Assembly: GCA_028818705.1 (NCBI GenBank)
Contig: JAPPNJ010000196.1
Span: 1-54,413, forward strand
DNA: 54,413 nucleotides
Direction: 5' to 3'
Source of the DNA: Candidatus Poribacteria bacterium
Lineage (GTDB): Bacteria > Poribacteria > WGA-4E > WGA-3G
The notes beneath the pieces were generated by a model that saw nothing but the letters and a program-made list of their open reading frames with translations, had not been told where the DNA came from and did not search any database. Position 1 is the first letter of the stretch, and each line of letters opens with the position of its first letter. Positions 36,428-45,478 of the stretch are shown here, in pieces. A program made the position numbers and the translations under genes.

Positions 36428-37687
36428 TTAGCTTAGGACACGTGCGGTTTCACGTGATACGATGAGTTCCTCATTCGTGGAAACGACCAGAATTTTAGCG
36501 CGACTGTTGTCCGCTGAGATTTCGGCTTCTCCAGTGACTTGCTCGTTTTTTACCGGATCCAAGTGAATCCCACACCACTCTAACCCTTCACAAATCTTCG
36601 CGCGTGCGATTGGACCCTTCTCCCCGATCCCCCCCGCGAAGGCAATAACATCCACCCCACCGAGGGCAGCGATATACGCCCCGATATACTTTTTTACGCC
36701 GTAGCAGTATGTATCCAGTGCCAGCCGTGCTTTATCGTCCCCCGCTTCTATTGCTGCCTCAACATCACGCATGTCACCACTCGTGCCGGAAATACCCTTC
36801 ACACCAGAATCTTCAATCAACTGACGACGGATTTCATCAGTAGAGAACCCCTCTTTATCCATCATATAAAGCACCGCAAAGGCATCAAGTTCACCACACC
36901 GAGTGGATTGAATCATTCCATATTGCGTTGAGGTACCCATCGACGTATCAATAGACTTTCCGTCTTTGATAGCACAGAGAGAAGAACTGCCTCCGAGGTG
37001 GCAAGAGATAATACGAAGTCCTTCAGTTGATTCGCGTTTCGGGGAATCCCCTACGGGGAATGCCATAGGGCATTCATACCGTTGATTCGCATTCATACCG
37101 TTAATTAGGAGTTGCGGCACACGTTCCGAAATATATCGGTGTGAGGCACCGTGGTAACCATATCGGCGAATGTCGTGTCGCTCGACCCAGAAACGTGGGA
37201 CACCGTATTCAGCGGCGTAATCTGGGATCGTCTGATGAAACCACGTCTCGAAAACAGCAACAAGCGGTGTTGCCGGGAGGAGTTCTTGAAAGGCACGGAT
37301 AGAGGCGATATAAGCGGGATTGTGCATCGGCGCAAGCGGCGTTGATGCTTCAAGCGCGGCAATTACATCTCCAGTAATTCTTGCTGAACGCCAATAACCT
37401 TTGGCGAGGATAGTTTTGAACCCAACACCATCGAGTTGTTCCAAATCTGTGAGGCATCCGACTTCAGGATCAATGATTAGGCGAATTGCGTGGGCAATTG
37501 CGTCGGTATGGGTTGGTGCGTCTATTTCACCTTCAACGGTTGGTTTGCCCGGCACGGCATGGGTAAAGGCTGACGGAGAATCGCCGATTCGGTCCACACC
37601 ACCCTTGACAAGCGAGGTTGTGGTCTCTATATCAATAATTTGGTATTTGAACGAGGTGCTCCCTACGTTCGCACAGAGTATGCGCAT
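36428..37687 (-). CDS. ackA: acetate kinase with an in-frame palindromic-repeat insertion
   Basis: 419 residues. Acetate kinase makes ATP and acetate from acetyl phosphate. Conserved blocks: ANVGSTSFKYQIID (ATP/acetate site), FETWFHQTIP, RRYGYHGASHRYISERV, HLGGSSSLCAIKDGKSIDTSMG, GISGTSGDMRDV and FAGGIGEKG. Several differ from the textbook forms (HLGG instead of HLGN, STQYGMIQSTRCGELDA for the TPLEG block), so this is a divergent branch. Residues 195-221, between SERVPQLL and EGLRIISCHLG, are extra and are encoded by the palindromic repeat at 37025-37105. Without them the length (392) is normal for the family. No pta is adjacent. Confidence 0.9.
   Translation of the reverse strand: MRILCANVGSTSFKYQIIDIETTTSLVKGGVDRIGDSPSAFTHAVPGKPTVEGEIDAPTHTDAIAHAIRLIIDPEVGCLTDLEQLDGVGFKTILAKGYWRSARITGDVIAALEASTPLAPMHNPAYIASIRAFQELLPATPLVAVFETWFHQTIPDYAAEYGVPRFWVERHDIRRYGYHGASHRYISERVPQLLINGMNANQRYECPMAFPVGDSPKRESTEGLRIISCHLGGSSSLCAIKDGKSIDTSMGTSTQYGMIQSTRCGELDAFAVLYMMDKEGFSTDEIRRQLIEDSGVKGISGTSGDMRDVEAAIEAGDDKARLALDTYCYGVKKYIGAYIAALGGVDVIAFAGGIGEKGPIARAKICEGLEWCGIHLDPVKNEQVTGEAEISADNSRAKILVVSTNEELIVSRETARVLS
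37025..37105. repeat. palindromic repeat unit inside the acetate kinase reading frame
   Basis: 81 bp inside ackA hold GGGGAATCCCC, GAATGCCATAGGGCATTC and two ATTCATACCGTT linkers, the same words as the intergenic arrays at 1049-1376 and 22225-22330. The length is a multiple of three and the frame stays open, adding 27 residues between two conserved blocks. This is directly visible by comparing the sites. Confidence 0.85.
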
Positions 37688-37718
37688 GTAACTTGTTTTT
37701 CCTATCGCGGATGATAAC

Positions 37719-37775
37719 TGTAGCGTAAACTGTTAGTTTGCGTCTCTACTGCACAAACTGACAGTTTGTGCTACA
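37719..37775. repeat. 57-bp TGTAGC...GCTACA double-hairpin element
   Basis: Bounded by TGTAGC (37719-37724) and GCTACA (37770-37775). Two internal palindromes: CGTAAACTGTTAGTTTGCG and CACAAACTGACAGTTTGTG. Related longer copies are at 40837-40973 and 45651-45783. It sits in the leader region upstream of ackA (minus strand). Confidence 0.75.
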
Positions 37776-37887
37776 ACGGATAGGACGCGAAATATCTAAG
37801 TCGAACTGACGTTGTGTATAGAGACTTTTTAAAATTGTCTAAAGCTTAGTACTTACCTATAGGCATTTGTTAAACGAACTAAAGCAA

Positions 37888-38781
37888 TTACAGGTCGGGG
37901 AAACGTAGGATTCGTTTTGCATTCCCACCCATAATGTCTGCTAACTCTGATTCAGATAGATTAGGCATCAGGGTTTCGATAATAGTTGTGAGTTTGTCGT
38001 AGCCCGGATCTTCCAAAATCCATGGAAAATCGGTTGCCCACATCAGCCGTTTTGGTCCAAAATCGTTGAGGAGACTCCGATGCCATCCTGCCAAATCTTG
38101 ATATGGGAACCCTTCCTTGCTGAACGCGTATTGACCGGAGAGATGCACAGTAACATTTTCAAATCGCGCTAACCGATATGTGGTGTGCATAGCGAGATTG
38201 TAGCTTGTTACCTGAATTTGTGGACGCCCAAGTTCATCCCAACTGAATTTACCCTTGCCTGGAGCCATGCCGAGGTGGTTTAGCACGACACGCACCTGTG
38301 GAAACGCCTGTATTAGGTATGGAAGGAGATGTGCCTCAATCGCCTGTGGATAGAGCCAAAGCACACAATCGTGTTCAGCGGCATATTCCCAGATAGGGTA
38401 TGTTTCAAACTCGCGGACATCCATTTTCGCGAAAATATCACGCGGTCCACTAAATGTAGAGAGTCGAAACCCAATAATCCCAGTGTCATCTGTCAATTGC
38501 GCCATGTGTTCGGCAGGATTTGGATGTCCGTCTGGAATAAGCCCAATCCCTAAGAAGCGATTCGGGTAATTTTTGAGGCACTGCATGAGGTAGCGGTGCT
38601 GTTCTAAACTCGTGCCAGCCATCTGGACGAGGACTGCCTGATCAATCTGATTTTTCTCCATCTCGCCCAACAATTTTTCGACAGGCTCCTCCCGTTCGGG
38701 GGGCCAGACATCACTTGTCTCTCGCGGAAACTCAGGAGAGGCATGTGTGAATACGTGCAGATGCGCGTCAATTCGTGGCAT
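37888..38781 (-). CDS. amidohydrolase family (AMDH2/TIM-barrel) hydrolase
   Basis: 297 residues. It starts with the metal motif RIDAHLHVF (H7 and H9), then VLNHLGMAPGKG and LMWATDFPW, the Asp that closes the metal site. This is the amidohydrolase-2 pattern of ACMS decarboxylases, 2-pyrone-4,6-dicarboxylate lactonases and related lactonases. It is 18 bp downstream of a PhyH gene on the same strand, so the pair is an operon. The substrate is unknown; a lactone or aromatic or uronic acid derivative is possible. Confidence 0.88.
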   Translation of the reverse strand: MPRIDAHLHVFTHASPEFPRETSDVWPPEREEPVEKLLGEMEKNQIDQAVLVQMAGTSLEQHRYLMQCLKNYPNRFLGIGLIPDGHPNPAEHMAQLTDDTGIIGFRLSTFSGPRDIFAKMDVREFETYPIWEYAAEHDCVLWLYPQAIEAHLLPYLIQAFPQVRVVLNHLGMAPGKGKFSWDELGRPQIQVTSYNLAMHTTYRLARFENVTVHLSGQYAFSKEGFPYQDLAGWHRSLLNDFGPKRLMWATDFPWILEDPGYDKLTTIIETLMPNLSESELADIMGGNAKRILRFPDL

Positions 38782-38799
38782 AGAATCACTCTCCTTCGA

Positions 38800-39516
38800 T
38801 TAGTCGCCCAAACTAAATAACTTGCGACGCTCCGAGGTTTGGCAGTAGGATGCAATGGATGAAAACTGCTCAGGCCCAACACGTCCGGGTGTCCGTTTCT
38901 CATAAATCAGTATGATGGATTTCCGCGGGACGTCCGAAGCGTTGTCCATTGACACATGCCATCCGTAGGAATTGAACATAATCGCGGTTCCTGCTTTACC
39001 TGGGAAAGTTTTATGCCCCGGCATACTCTCTTGGCGAAGCGGACGTGTATAAGGACCTGCCTCTGGTTTGTGGCTACGAGGCACAAAAGCGAATTCGCCG
39101 CATCCGGGAGCAACATCATTCACATAGATTTGCACTTTAATGTGGAGCGGATTGCTTTGTGGTACATCAGGATGCCAACCAGTATAGCTTACGGGCCAGG
39201 GTGCTACAGTCCGAACTTGGGGTCCCAATATAATCAGGTCGTGGTCTGTGAAATCCATCAATGCGCCGTAGTAACTTGGATAATCGACAATATCAATGAA
39301 AACCGGGTCTTTTTCAAATGGGTTTGGAATATCGTAAAAGGTTGCGGCAGCCTCACCTGCTTCAACTCTATCCAACCAGTCCGCTTTACACGCATCTGCC
39401 CAATAATCAAAGGCGGATTGGAGTCGCTTGAGATCTTCACCTTGAATTGCGTTTTCAAAGACAAGATACCCCTCTTCTTCCCACTGTTTTTTCTGTTCGG
39501 GTGTCGGTAGAATCAT
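38800..39516 (-). CDS. phytanoyl-CoA dioxygenase (PhyH) family oxygenase
   Basis: 238 residues. Unlike the PhyH at 10.7 kb, the canonical Fe(II) triad is intact: H115-P-D117 (TGWHPDVPQ) and H187 (YGWHVSMDN), with R198 placed to hold 2-oxoglutarate. The N-terminus (QWEEEGYLVFENAIQGEDLKRL) is typical. It probably hydroxylates a small molecule handled with the amidohydrolase 18 bp downstream and perhaps the D-threonine aldolase-like enzyme 145 bp upstream. Confidence 0.9.
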   Translation of the reverse strand: MILPTPEQKKQWEEEGYLVFENAIQGEDLKRLQSAFDYWADACKADWLDRVEAGEAAATFYDIPNPFEKDPVFIDIVDYPSYYGALMDFTDHDLIILGPQVRTVAPWPVSYTGWHPDVPQSNPLHIKVQIYVNDVAPGCGEFAFVPRSHKPEAGPYTRPLRQESMPGHKTFPGKAGTAIMFNSYGWHVSMDNASDVPRKSIILIYEKRTPGRVGPEQFSSIASYCQTSERRKLFSLGD

Positions 39517-39661
39517 TTTTTAATTTTTCCTTGCGGAGGAACGGCGGGCGTTTGAACTTCGGCATGCGTTTCTTATATCCGCCCTCCATTTCATTACGGG
39601 CTACGGGTTCGTTACGACAAAGATTGGATCAAAAACCTGTCTTTACAAGTTTTGCATGAAA

Positions 39662-40705
39662 TTAAAAGACTTTACCTCTACCAGCAATCCGCCAAGTTGT
39701 TTCAACTGCATCGCCTCGAATGCCTACGAGTTCATTGTGAAGGTTACTCGTCATCCCTTGGTGCAGTGGAATGACGGAGAGTTGCTCGCCGACCTTAAAT
39801 CGGTGTGAACATTCACTAACATCGACATGTCCATGTTCGACCGACATGCCGTAAATCTTGGCATCGGGATGCTCAATGATATGTCCGTAAGGCGTTGGTG
39901 GATAACTGGCGAAAGTTTTCATCCCGCCATCAATAATAATCCGCTCCGGTGTTGGCGTGCTGACGACGGTTGTGATAACACGGAGTACACACCGTTCAGG
40001 TGCTAACATCTCTGAGTTACCGATGCGCGTCATGCCTTCGTAGACGTAGGAGCCACTACGCGTCTCCGTGCAGCCGAGTTCCTTTGATGCCGCCTCCGAA
40101 CCTGTCCCACCGCCACTAATGACATCCACGGGGATTCCGTCGCCTGTTAGGAGGTCGAGCGTCTCTGCGATAAAGGGTTTCGCTCGGATGTTGCTCGGGT
40201 ACGTCATCACGCCTTGGAAATTGATACCTTGCATTTTCATAATCTGCTGCGCGAGGTGTTGCGCTTCCTGCGGTGATTGCACGCCACAACGACCACTTCC
40301 GGTATCGAGTTCCACAATAACAGGCACGACGCAGCCGTCAGCAATCGCTTGCCGAGAGATACCCATTGCGGTCTCCTCAGAATCGAGTGCAACGGTAATT
40401 TGGGCGCGTTGAACGAGTGTAGTTAACCGTTTTAGTTTGGGTTTGCCAACGATATTATAGGGGATCAGAATGTTGTCAATTCCGGCATCCACCATCACCT
40501 CTGCTTCGCCCAACTTCTGACAAGTAATGCCTTGGGAACCGGCGGCGACTTGTAATTTGGCGATCTCTGGCACCTTGTGCGTTTTGGTGTGAACGCGGAG
40601 CGGAATGCCGAGTTGGCGGCAGTGTGCAGCCATACCGTCAATGTTCCGTTCAAGCACATCCAGATCTGCGACGAGCGTAGGAGTATCCAAATCAGCAATG
40701 TTCAT
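39662..40705 (-). CDS. D-threonine aldolase/D-serine dehydratase-like PLP enzyme
   Basis: 347 residues, with an alanine-racemase-type N-terminal barrel. The PLP lysine is in RVHTKTHK (about K41 or K44), after DTPTLVADLDVLERNI. The C-terminal beta domain has SVEHGHVDVS and VIPLHQGMTSNLH. D-threonine aldolases and eukaryotic-type D-serine dehydratases place a metal on H-x-D or H-x-C in this loop; here it reads H-Q-G, so the second ligand is missing or differs. It probably cleaves or dehydrates a beta-hydroxy D-amino acid, but the metal dependence is doubtful. It is the first gene of the minus-strand group. Confidence 0.8.
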   Translation of the reverse strand: MNIADLDTPTLVADLDVLERNIDGMAAHCRQLGIPLRVHTKTHKVPEIAKLQVAAGSQGITCQKLGEAEVMVDAGIDNILIPYNIVGKPKLKRLTTLVQRAQITVALDSEETAMGISRQAIADGCVVPVIVELDTGSGRCGVQSPQEAQHLAQQIMKMQGINFQGVMTYPSNIRAKPFIAETLDLLTGDGIPVDVISGGGTGSEAASKELGCTETRSGSYVYEGMTRIGNSEMLAPERCVLRVITTVVSTPTPERIIIDGGMKTFASYPPTPYGHIIEHPDAKIYGMSVEHGHVDVSECSHRFKVGEQLSVIPLHQGMTSNLHNELVGIRGDAVETTWRIAGRGKVF

Positions 40706-40836
40706 CGTTTTCCTCGGTAACGTAGGGTTGCAAGCAACATCTTATACTAAACAGATTACTGTGCTTAGTTTACCCATTCCGCGCTTTTCTGTCAAGTTTT
40801 CGATTTGTCATCGGTTTGTCAGAAGTAAGCTATCTA

Positions 40837-40973
40837 TAACCCAAGTTGCTACTTACAAGATTTTAGACATACATACCTCGTTTTTTACTCAAAACTGTCA
40901 ATGATCGAGGCATTTTGTACCGCAAACTGTTAGTTTGCGTCCTCAGCTGCACAACCTAACAGGTTATGCTACA
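40837..40973 (+). repeat. left copy of a ~135-bp repeat flanking the cadherin gene
   Basis: Begins TAACCCAAGTTGCTAC (40837), includes CGCAAACTGTTAGTTTGCG (40921-40939) and CTGCACAACCTAACAGGTT, and ends GCTACA (40968-40973). The reverse complement of 45651-45783 aligns along nearly the whole length. Nothing else but a terminator is seen in the 40706-41067 spacer. Confidence 0.8.
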
Positions 40974-41014
40974 AACTGGCAACTTGCGTTATCTATAGTA
41001 GCAGATTTTATAAC

Positions 41015-41053
41015 AAAAAACAGGGCAGCGAACTGGAGTCCGCTGCCCTGTTT
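41015..41053 (-). terminator. rho-independent terminator of the cadherin/LRR gene
   Basis: A perfect 13-bp inverted repeat, AAACAGGGCAGCG (41018-41030) and CGCTGCCCTGTTT (41041-41053), with a 10-nt loop. Read on the minus strand it ends in TTTTTTG. It lies 15 bp after the stop of the 1316-residue gene. Confidence 0.85.
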
Positions 41054-41067
41054 ACAAAAGGGAAGAC

Positions 41068-44000
41068 TTATTTCACAATCAACATTTTCCGGGTTGCGTT
41101 GAAATCTCCGACTGTGAGTGTATAGAAATACACGCCCGTTGCAACCGTTTCACCGACTTCATTTCTGCCATCCCAATGGATAGCCTGACTCCTTCGGGTA
41201 TATATCCCCGCAGGTTGATGCCCTAACTTCAACTGTCGAACAACGACACCCCGCATATTGTAAATCGTCAATGTGACTTCTGCCGGTTCAGCGAGCTGAT
41301 ACGGTATCCACGTCTCAGGATTGAATGGGTTGGGGAAGTTGGTCAGAAGTGAGGTGCTCTCAGGAATCACAAGAGATGTCTGAAGAGATGGCGCAGCATT
41401 CACGACATCCGTGACATCGATTGTGACGGTGATGCTATCGGTACCACCCTTCCCATCAGAGACTGCCACCTTGACTGTATAGGAGGTTTTGGTTTCATAA
41501 TCAAGTGCCGCCTTTGTTTGGAGCTGCCCTGATGTTCTAACAATACCAAACGATGCCGCATCCGCGCCCCCGAGATGATAAGTGAGTGTGTCCCCAGTAT
41601 CCGCATCTGTGGCAGAGACGGCAGTGCCGATGTTTTCACCGGAGGCTGTGCTTTCTGCTATAGAACGGGTTGTGCTGGTGCCATCGGTAAACGTAGGGGC
41701 ATTATTGTTAGGGTTAGGTACTGCAAGAATTGTAATATCTAAGGTTAGACCCGGATGATCTTCAATCACCTCGATTGCTGCCTTGAGCCGATGGAGGGGA
41801 CCATAATCTGAAATCGGATTACCCCGCAGAAAGAGCATTTCCAGGGAAGTCATGCCTTCAAGCACTGATATATCAGTGATCTTATTCCCCTTCAGAAAAA
41901 GCCGTTCCAGGGAGGTCATGCCTTCAAGCACTGATATATCACTTATCAAAGTCTTTTCCAGACCGAGATATCTCAGGGAGGTCATGCCTTCAAGCACTGA
42001 TATATCACTTATCAAAGCCTTTCCCCCCAGATAGAGCGTTCCCAGGGAGGTCATGCCTTCAAGCACTGATATATCACCTATCGAATTGCCATACAGCTGG
42101 AGCGACTTCAAAGAAGTCAAGCCTTCAAGTGCAGATATATCACTTATCGAATTGTCAGTCAGATTGAGATATCTCAGGGAAGTCAAGCCTTCAAGTGCGG
42201 AGATATCACTTATCGAATTATTCTGCAGATAGAGCGCTATCACGGAGGGCAAGCCTTCAAGTGCGGAGATATCACTTATCGAATTTTGATGCAGCTGGAG
42301 ACCGAACAGTCCGGTGAGTCCATTGAAATCGCCAACTTTCAGAGAACTGATTGACTTCCATAAATTCAGTTCTTTAATCACTGCAAGGTGTTCTCCGGTC
42401 ACATCATTAACATTGCTAACGCCTGGCCACTTAGCAGCAATCGCATAAGCAACAATCGCATCACGCACGGCTGGCGTGCGTTCGCTGAGCGGCGGTGTTA
42501 TTGGAAGTTCGGCTTCCGTTACATCTGTAACATTGATTCTGACAAGCGTTGAACCTACGAGCCCCGTGCTATCGGTCGCGCGGACCGCCAGATCGGTGTA
42601 AGAACGCTTGATTTCATAATTCAAGGCTGCATGGGTTCGCACCTGCCCTGTGTTGGGGTCAATACGAAATCGCCACGAGTCCCGCCGCTGGAGCGAATAG
42701 GTCAATGTATCCCCACTATCCGGGTCTGTGGCTGTGATGGGATCGCCGATGTCTGTGCCGGATACCGTGTTCTCGGCAACGGTGAGTGTGACACCACCCG
42801 GTGCGAAACTTGGTTTTTCACTGACATCTGTGACGTCAATCGTCACAGTAATGCTATCACTTCCACCATTGCCATCTGAAACAGAAATCGTGACGGAATA
42901 GGAGGTCTTCACTTCATAGTCTAATGCAGCATTGGTTTGGAGCTGCCCGGTAGTGCTGACGATACTGAACGCTGTCGCATCCGTCCCACCCAGCCTATAG
43001 GTAAGTGTATCGTTATCCGCATCTGTCGCAGCAACCGCACTGCCGATATTCTGTCCCGATGCCGTGTTCTCTGCTATGGTGCGCGTCGCGCTGCTACCCT
43101 CTGTGAATACAGGTGCGCTATTCTCGGCAACATCCGTCACATTGATTGTGAGACGAGTTGAACCTACGAGACCGGTGCTATCGGTCGCACGGACCGCCAG
43201 ATCGGTGTAAAAACGCTTCGTTTCATAATCCAGGGCAGCATGGGTCTGTAATTGCCCCGTGTTTGGGTCAATACGAAACGCTCCGGCATCGCCCCGCTGG
43301 AGCGAATACGTCAAGGTATCTCCACTATCCGGGTCTGTGGCTGTGATGGGATTACCTATGTTTCTGCCGGATACCGTGTTCTCTGCGACGGTAAGTATGA
43401 CACCACCCGGTGCGAAACTTGGTTTCTCACGGACATCCGTGACATCGATAGTCACAGGAATGCTATCACTCCCGCCATTGCCATCGGAGACTGAAACAGT
43501 GACGGCGTAGGATGTCTGGGTTTCATAATCCAAGGCAACATTGGTTTGCAGCTGCCCCGATGTGCTGACGATACGAAACGAGGATGCATCCGTGCCACCA
43601 AGCGTATAGATGAGTGTATCATTATCCGCGTCCGTTGCGGCTATCGCACTGCCGATGTTTGTGCCAGAAGCGGTATTCTCCGCGACACTCCGCGTCGTGC
43701 TGCTACCCTCTGGGAACACAGGCGCGTTATTCTCGACGACATCCGTGACAGTGATCGTGACATCGATGCTATCTGTCAAACTGCCATCCGAAACAGAGAC
43801 CGTCACAGCGTAAGACGACTTGGTTTCATAGTCTAAGGCACCACTGGTTTGGAGCTGCCCGGTAGTGCGGACGACACTGAACGATGACGCATCCGTGCCA
43901 TCAAGCGTATAGATGAGCACATCACCATCCACATCCGTCGCAGCCACAGCAGTGCCGATATTTTGACCCGATGCCGTGTTCTCTGCTATAGAACGCGTCG

Positions 44001-45018
44001 TGCTGGCACCATCGGTGAAACTCGGTGCCTCATTGACATCGGTCACATGGATCGTAACAAGGATTGAACCCATGGAACCCGTGCTATCGGTCGCGCGGAC
44101 CGCCAGATCGGTGTAAGAACGCTTCGTCTCATAATCCAAGGCGGCATGGGTCTGCAACTGCCCTGTGTTCGGGTCAATACGAAACGCTCCGGCATCCCCC
44201 CGCTCCAGCGAATACGTCAAGGTATCCCCACTATCCGGGTCTGTGGCTTGGAAAGGATCGCCGATGTTTCTGCCGGATACCGTATTCTCTGCGACGGTGA
44301 GGGTCACACCACCCGGTGCGAAAGTTGGCTTCCCATTGACATCTGTGACATTGATTGTGACACGAATTGAACCTACGAGCCCTGTGCTATCGGTCGCACG
44401 GACTGCCAGATCGGTGTAAAAACGTTTCGTTTCATAGTCCAAGGCGGCATGAGTCTGCAACTGCCCTGTGGTGGGGTCAATACGAAACGATCCCGCATCG
44501 TCCCGCTCCAGCGAATACGTCAAGGTATCCTCACTATCCGGGTCTGTGGCTTGGAAGGGATCGCCGATGTTTGTGCCGGAGGCAGTGTTCTCTGCGACGG
44601 TGAGTATGACACCACCCGGTGCGAAAACTGGTTTCTCACTGACATCGGTGATGTCGATCGTCACAGTAATGCTATCACTCCCGCCATTGTCATCTGAAAC
44701 AGAAACAGTGACGGAATAGGAGGTCTGGGTTTCATAATCCAAGGCGGCACTCGTCTGGAGCTGCCCGGTAGTGCTGACGATACTGAACGATGCCGCATCC
44801 GTCCCATTGAGGCTATAGGTGAGTGTGTCGTTATCGGCATCCGTTGCCGCGATAGGCGTGCCGATATTTGTGCCGGCTGCTGTGTTCTCTGCTATAGAGC
44901 GGGTTGTGCTGGTCCCATCGGTGAATACCGGGGTTATATTCGCATAACCTGACATAGATGTGCCAAAAACTATTAAAATCGCAGTGAAAATGGCTGTAAC
45001 GGACTTTTGATTTTTCAT
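41068..45018 (-). CDS. giant cadherin-like/leucine-rich-repeat surface protein
   Basis: 1316 residues. After a signal peptide (1-26) come eight ~100-residue cadherin-like repeats (28-830), an internalin-type LRR block (about 860-1090, SDISALEGLTSL units), a ninth cadherin-like repeat (about 1110-1215) and a sorting tail (1225-1316) with NPFNPETWIPYQLAEPAEV and a closing ATRKMLIVK. The cadherin repeats are of two subtypes, one starting FTDGTSTTRSIAEN and one FAPGGVTLTVAEN, in the order ABBAABAB before the LRR. Calcium-binding DxDxD-type segments (ATDADNDTLTY) are present. It is probably an adhesin displayed or secreted by the route used by the 1365-residue protein. GGAG upstream of ATG; single-gene unit with its own terminator. 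Confidence 0.9.
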   Translation of the reverse strand: MKNQKSVTAIFTAILIVFGTSMSGYANITPVFTDGTSTTRSIAENTAAGTNIGTPIAATDADNDTLTYSLNGTDAASFSIVSTTGQLQTSAALDYETQTSYSVTVSVSDDNGGSDSITVTIDITDVSEKPVFAPGGVILTVAENTASGTNIGDPFQATDPDSEDTLTYSLERDDAGSFRIDPTTGQLQTHAALDYETKRFYTDLAVRATDSTGLVGSIRVTINVTDVNGKPTFAPGGVTLTVAENTVSGRNIGDPFQATDPDSGDTLTYSLERGDAGAFRIDPNTGQLQTHAALDYETKRSYTDLAVRATDSTGSMGSILVTIHVTDVNEAPSFTDGASTTRSIAENTASGQNIGTAVAATDVDGDVLIYTLDGTDASSFSVVRTTGQLQTSGALDYETKSSYAVTVSVSDGSLTDSIDVTITVTDVVENNAPVFPEGSSTTRSVAENTASGTNIGSAIAATDADNDTLIYTLGGTDASSFRIVSTSGQLQTNVALDYETQTSYAVTVSVSDGNGGSDSIPVTIDVTDVREKPSFAPGGVILTVAENTVSGRNIGNPITATDPDSGDTLTYSLQRGDAGAFRIDPNTGQLQTHAALDYETKRFYTDLAVRATDSTGLVGSTRLTINVTDVAENSAPVFTEGSSATRTIAENTASGQNIGSAVAATDADNDTLTYRLGGTDATAFSIVSTTGQLQTNAALDYEVKTSYSVTISVSDGNGGSDSITVTIDVTDVSEKPSFAPGGVTLTVAENTVSGTDIGDPITATDPDSGDTLTYSLQRRDSWRFRIDPNTGQVRTHAALNYEIKRSYTDLAVRATDSTGLVGSTLVRINVTDVTEAELPITPPLSERTPAVRDAIVAYAIAAKWPGVSNVNDVTGEHLAVIKELNLWKSISSLKVGDFNGLTGLFGLQLHQNSISDISALEGLPSVIALYLQNNSISDISALEGLTSLRYLNLTDNSISDISALEGLTSLKSLQLYGNSIGDISVLEGMTSLGTLYLGGKALISDISVLEGMTSLRYLGLEKTLISDISVLEGMTSLERLFLKGNKITDISVLEGMTSLEMLFLRGNPISDYGPLHRLKAAIEVIEDHPGLTLDITILAVPNPNNNAPTFTDGTSTTRSIAESTASGENIGTAVSATDADTGDTLTYHLGGADAASFGIVRTSGQLQTKAALDYETKTSYTVKVAVSDGKGGTDSITVTIDVTDVVNAAPSLQTSLVIPESTSLLTNFPNPFNPETWIPYQLAEPAEVTLTIYNMRGVVVRQLKLGHQPAGIYTRRSQAIHWDGRNEVGETVATGVYFYTLTVGDFNATRKMLIVK

Positions 45019-45070
45019 AATAATATTAAATCTCCTTTACGTTGGTTGTTAAGAGTAAAAAACATACAAA

Positions 45071-45127
45071 AAAAGAATCACCCAACGCAGCGAAACAATT
45101 TCGCTTCTGACATTGGGTGATTCTTTT
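45071..45127 (-). terminator. nested hairpin with T run in the 5' leader of the cadherin gene
   Basis: A perfect 15-bp stem (AAAAGAATCACCCAA 45071-45085 with TTGGGTGATTCTTTT 45113-45127) encloses a second perfect stem (AGCGAAA 45089-45095 with TTTCGCT 45099-45105, loop CAA). On the minus strand it is followed by seven T, so it would terminate leftward transcription. It stands 50 bp before the start codon, a place typical of attenuators. Confidence 0.7.
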
Positions 45128-45478
45128 AGATTTATTGCAGCATCCAACCGTTTGCGGTTTACCATCAACCAGCGGATAACTCACGATACAGATTTCTAAA
45201 TACTTATTATTTAATAAGTGAACGGAGGGGGTTTTAAGGGAATTGGGGCACAGACACACAAGCGCAGCGACACCACTGACACGCCAAAACAGTCCCTAAA
45301 CCCGCTAAATTGGGATCCAGCGTCGAGGCTTTTATTTCTGTAGAAAACAGTGTTTACGCCTTGCATGTTCATTACCTTATAAGGAATGTGCGCCTATAGG
45401 AAGAATCGGGATTCTGACAAGTTTAAGACGAGCTGTTTGTCGCACAAACTGTCAAGCTGCGGTTCTCTGTGTGCCGAA

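Noticed and set aside
42500..45018. Many plus-strand frames across the cadherin repeats
   Set aside because: They are repeated shadows of the same minus-strand repeats and have no start signals.
45026..45259. Small protein gene in the leader of the cadherin gene
   Set aside because: Its codons run through both arms of the terminator-like hairpin, there is no convincing RBS, and the sequence has no recognisable domain.
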